Assembly: GCF_018500185.1 (NCBI RefSeq)
Contig: NZ_JAHBGI010000005.1
Coordinates: 1 to 64,000 of the forward strand
Direction: 5' to 3'
DNA: 64,000 nt
Origin: Litoribacter ruber
GTDB lineage: Bacteria; Bacteroidota; Bacteroidia; Cytophagales; Cyclobacteriaceae
This document shows, one piece after another, positions 61,479 to 64,000 of the stretch. Position numbers and translations under genes: made by a program. Each line of letters begins with the position of its first letter. Position 1 is the stretch's first letter. Below the pieces are notes generated by a model that did no database searches, was not told where the DNA came from, and was given only the letters and a program-made list of their open reading frames with translations.

Positions 61479-62544
61479 AACTGATATACCTAAAATCAAA
61501 CTCCGGATCAAAGTCCTCCAAGAACCCTTTGATCAGTGCGATTACCTCGTCAATATCTTTCTTACTGGCCGTCTCCACGGTTGTATGCATATATTTAAGC
61601 GGGAGTGATATCAGCGCCGATGGCACACCTTCATTGCTGTAGGCAAAGGCATCGGTATCGGTACCTGTACCCCGGGAGGCTGCGGCCCGTTGGAAATCAA
61701 TTTTGCGGTTTTTTGCGACAGCTATGACTAAATCTAAAAGCTTTTTATGCACTGAAGCTCCATAAGTCAATACAGGCCCATTTCCAGCTGTCTGATCACC
61801 ACTTGTCACCTTGTTGTACAAGGGAGCAGTGGTGTCATGACATACGTCGGTAATGATGGCCACATCAGGCTTGATTTTTCTGGCAATCATTTCTGCTCCA
61901 CGCAGTCCGATTTCTTCCTGAACGGCATTGACGATGTACAGACCGAAAGGAAGTTTGACACCCTCTTCATGAAGTTGCCTGGCTACTTCTGCAATCATGT
62001 AGCCCCCGATCCTATTATCAAGTGCCCGGCCGGAATAGAATTTCCCATTTAGCTCAGTCAGTTCATCCCTGAAAGTTACTACGCAGCCAACATGAATCCC
62101 CATCTCTTCAACTTCATCCTTGCTTCTGGCTCCCACGTCGATAAAGATATTATCAAGAGTTGGCCCCTCTTCTTTGCTTTTGTCCCTGACATGTATGGCC
62201 GGCCAACCAAAAACACCCGGAATGATCTTCTCATCTGTATGTATGTTGACCCGCATCGAAGGAGCGATCATGTGGTCGGAGCCCCCGTTGCGGCGAACAT
62301 AGATGTAACCTTCCGGCGTAATGTAGTTGACAAACCAGCTGATCTCGTCCGCATGGGCTTCAATTACCACCTTAAATTTGGCATCGGGATTAAGCACCCC
62401 CACAGCTGTACCATAATTATCGGTGAAATATTCATCCACATACGGTTTGATATAATCCAACCATATTTCTTGTCCGGACGCTTCAAACCCAGTGGGCGAG
62501 GCATTATTTAAATATTTGTATAGAAATTGTGTATTTGCTCCCAT
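61477..62544 (-). CDS. M42-family metallopeptidase (TET/glutamyl aminopeptidase-like)
   Basis: The 355-aa protein shows the dinuclear-metal ligands and catalytic residues: VIEAHADEISWFV, SGRALDNRIGGYM, VNAVQEEIGLRGAE and TDVCHDT. Family members are large aminopeptidase shells once misnamed endoglucanases. Cytoplasmic, no signal peptide. It is 12 nt downstream of the acyl-CoA carboxylase gene on the minus strand and may be co-transcribed. Confidence 0.92.
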   Translation of the reverse strand: MGANTQFLYKYLNNASPTGFEASGQEIWLDYIKPYVDEYFTDNYGTAVGVLNPDAKFKVVIEAHADEISWFVNYITPEGYIYVRRNGGSDHMIAPSMRVNIHTDEKIIPGVFGWPAIHVRDKSKEEGPTLDNIFIDVGARSKDEVEEMGIHVGCVVTFRDELTELNGKFYSGRALDNRIGGYMIAEVARQLHEEGVKLPFGLYIVNAVQEEIGLRGAEMIARKIKPDVAIITDVCHDTTAPLYNKVTSGDQTAGNGPVLTYGASVHKKLLDLVIAVAKNRKIDFQRAAASRGTGTDTDAFAYSNEGVPSALISLPLKYMHTTVETASKKDIDEVIALIKGFLEDFDPEFDFRYIS

Positions 62545-62556
62545 TAAGTATTTTGT

Positions 62557-64000
62557 TTACAAAGGAATGTTGCCATGCTTCTTTCTAGGCAACTTGTCCA
62601 CCTTGTTCTCCAGCATTTTAAAGCCTCTAATTAACTTCTCTCTTGTTTCCGACGGCATAATCACCTCATCGATAAAACCTCTGTGTGCGGCTCTGTATGG
62701 ATTGGCAAACTTAGCGGTGTACTCGTCAACCTTTTCCTGCAATTTGGCCTCTTTATCATCAGCCTCTGCAATTTCCTTCTTAAAGATAATCTCGGCAGCA
62801 CCTTTGGCACCCATTACCGCGATTTCGGCTGTTGGCCATGCAAAATTGAGGTCAGCACCGATATGCTTGGAGTTCATCACGTCATATGCACCTCCATAAG
62901 CTTTTCTAGTAATCACGGTAATTCTTGGTACTGTCGCTTCCGAGAAGGCATATAGCAATTTGGCACCATTGGTAATAATGCCGTTCCATTCCTGATCTGT
63001 ACCAGGTAGGAAGCCTGGTACATCTACCAACACTAGCAAAGGCACATTGAAAGAGTCACAGAAACGCACAAATCGCGCAGCCTTTACAGAGGCGTCGTTA
63101 TCCAAAACGCCCGCCATAGACTGAGGCTGGTTACCCACTACTCCAATACTTCTACCGGCGATTCTTGCAAATCCAACAACAATATTGTCTGCGTAATTTT
63201 TATGTACTTCCAAGAATGACCCCTCATCCAGGGTTCCCTCGATTACCTCCCGCATGTCATATGGATGGTTGGGGTTTTCAGGAATTACCTCATCGAGCAC
63301 CTTACGGCTTTCATCCTCCTTCATTTCGTATGGATACACCGGAGCCGTGTCCTCACAATTCTGAGGGACATAGCTTAAGATCTGCTTGATATGGTTGATG
63401 CACTCCATTTCGTTGGCACAGGAGAAATGGGTCACCCCGCTTTTTACAGAGTGGGCACTGGCCCCTCCAAGTTCTTCTGCGGTCACATTCTCTTGGGTAA
63501 CCGTTTTCACCACGTTTGGCCCAGTCACAAACATATAGGAGGTATCCTCTACCATTAAGATAAAGTCAGTGATAGCTGGGGAATAAACTGCCCCGCCAGC
63601 GCATGGCCCCATGATACCTGATATCTGCGGCACCACCCCAGAAGCAAGGGTATTTCTGTAAAAGATATCTGCATAGCCGCCAAGGGAATTGACACCCTCT
63701 TGGATTCTTGCTCCACCCGAGTCATTTAAGCCAATAACTGGAGCTCCATTTTTCATGGCCATATCCATGATTTTGCAGATCTTCTCAGCATGGGTCTCCG
63801 ATAGCGATCCTCCAAAAACAGTAAAATCCTGGGAAAAAACATAGGTCAATCTACCGTTGACATTCCCGTAGCCAGTAACCACGCCGTCGCCAAGGTAATG
63901 TTCATTGTCAATACCGAAGTCCTTGCCCCGGTGCATCACAAACTTGTCAATTTCCTGGAAGGAACCTTCATCCATTAAAAGGTGAATCCTTTCCCTGGCT
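62557..64000 (-). CDS. Acyl-CoA carboxylase beta subunit (carboxyltransferase), 5' end outside the window
   Basis: The visible part has the biotin-dependent carboxyltransferase pattern: [81 protein letters not shown] and the end [19 protein letters not shown]. It is the propionyl-CoA carboxylase / methylmalonyl-CoA decarboxylase (PccB/MmdA) type. An ATG at 63975 exists, but the frame continues upstream with ARERIHLL before it, which belongs to the family. The gene is therefore cut by the window edge, lacking perhaps 20-40 residues. Confidence 0.93.
   Translation of the reverse strand, partial: ARERIHLLMDEGSFQEIDKFVMHRGKDFGIDNEHYLGDGVVTGYGNVNGRLTYVFSQDFTVFGGSLSETHAEKICKIMDMAMKNGAPVIGLNDSGGARIQEGVNSLGGYADIFYRNTLASGVVPQISGIMGPCAGGAVYSPAITDFILMVEDTSYMFVTGPNVVKTVTQENVTAEELGGASAHSVKSGVTHFSCANEMECINHIKQILSYVPQNCEDTAPVYPYEMKEDESRKVLDEVIPENPNHPYDMREVIEGTLDEGSFLEVHKNYADNIVVGFARIAGRSIGVVGNQPQSMAGVLDNDASVKAARFVRFCDSFNVPLLVLVDVPGFLPGTDQEWNGIITNGAKLLYAFSEATVPRITVITRKAYGGAYDVMNSKHIGADLNFAWPTAEIAVMGAKGAAEIIFKKEIAEADDKEAKLQEKVDEYTAKFANPYRAAHRGFIDEVIMPSETREKLIRGFKMLENKVDKLPRKKHGNIPL

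Noticed and set aside
62557-63975. Complete carboxyltransferase starting at 63975
   Set aside because: The frame stays open to the window edge and the codons before that ATG read ARERIHLL, which belongs to the family, so the gene is partial.

Overview
The window reads as chromosomal DNA of a Bacteroidetes member. Several promoters fit the Bacteroidetes consensus (TTTG, about 19-20 nt, TAnnTTTG), Shine-Dalgarno sequences are mostly weak, and there are a T9SS-type C-terminal domain, a GLPGLI protein, carboxypeptidase-regulatory-domain TonB receptors, and an rpmF-fabH-efp-accBC cluster. I infer order Cytophagales, probably a Cyclobacteriaceae-like marine or aquatic heterotroph (Algoriphagus/Echinicola/Cyclobacterium type). 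The genus is not proven by anything visible here. No prophage, CRISPR array or complete insertion sequence is visible.

Layout. 1-600: a minus-strand leader with two tandem promoters that leave the window, probably the upstream part of an rRNA operon, then tRNA-Arg. 0.7-9 kb: outer-membrane barrel protein; rpoN with a PAP2-like membrane protein and an enoyl-CoA hydratase; asnS; a mini T9SS-domain protein; the NAD(P)HX repair enzyme. 8.5-10.9 kb: an ExbB/ExbD energy-transduction operon. 11-17.7 kb: tRNA-Ser, asparaginase, TatD nuclease, then a surface-glycan-like run (two GT2 enzymes, polysaccharide deacetylase, SpoIIE-type phosphatase). 17.7-20.4 kb: ruvC, a GxxExxY gene inside an inverted-repeat cassette, HIT, greA, flavodoxin. 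20.4-27.6 kb: an accessory surface region with a TonB-receptor-like protein, a GLPGLI protein, a tiny secreted four-cysteine protein preceded by a GAAA microsatellite, gamma-glutamyltransferase and an unknown secreted protein. 28-33.7 kb: hydroxyacid dehydrogenase, mgtE, rsmA, pepA, pdxA. 33.7-38.5 kb: YceD/rpmF, fabH, efp, accB, accC. 38.5-41.8 kb: DUF3109 and a FecA-like receptor with Fur-like operator candidates. 41.9-44.1 kb: RNase P RNA, a sigma-54 activator without a DNA-binding domain, and two very small genes. 44-51 kb: duplicated EEP hydrolases, Dabb and LuxE-like proteins, a lipoprotein, and a fused 2-oxoacid dehydrogenase E1. 51.3-59.5 kb: alanine dehydrogenase, then a seven-gene aromatic amino-acid operon. 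59.5-64 kb: metal-receptor-like protein, GT2, M42 peptidase, and the partial beta subunit of an acyl-CoA carboxylase.

The most striking item is upstream of the aromatic operon. A good promoter is followed about 5 nt later by a 31-codon ORF whose codons 8-16 are YFSFFYFYF, then by a Rho-independent terminator, with a bulged 11-bp antiterminator pairing drawn by hand. This looks like Phe/Tyr ribosome-mediated attenuation on a nearly leaderless leader peptide. The operon holds DAHP synthase/chorismate mutase, aroB, aroA, a DUF486 membrane protein, prephenate dehydratase, aminotransferase and prephenate dehydrogenase, so most of the route from erythrose-4-phosphate/PEP to Phe and Tyr would be under one switch.

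Other items worth attention are the GxxExxY cassette whose 27-bp inverted repeats begin exactly at the stop codons of both neighbours, the microsatellite-headed small-peptide/GLPGLI/TonB-receptor locus, a terminator-like hairpin in the greA leader, and the truncated sigma-54 activator. All calls are from reading the sequence; no database search was run.
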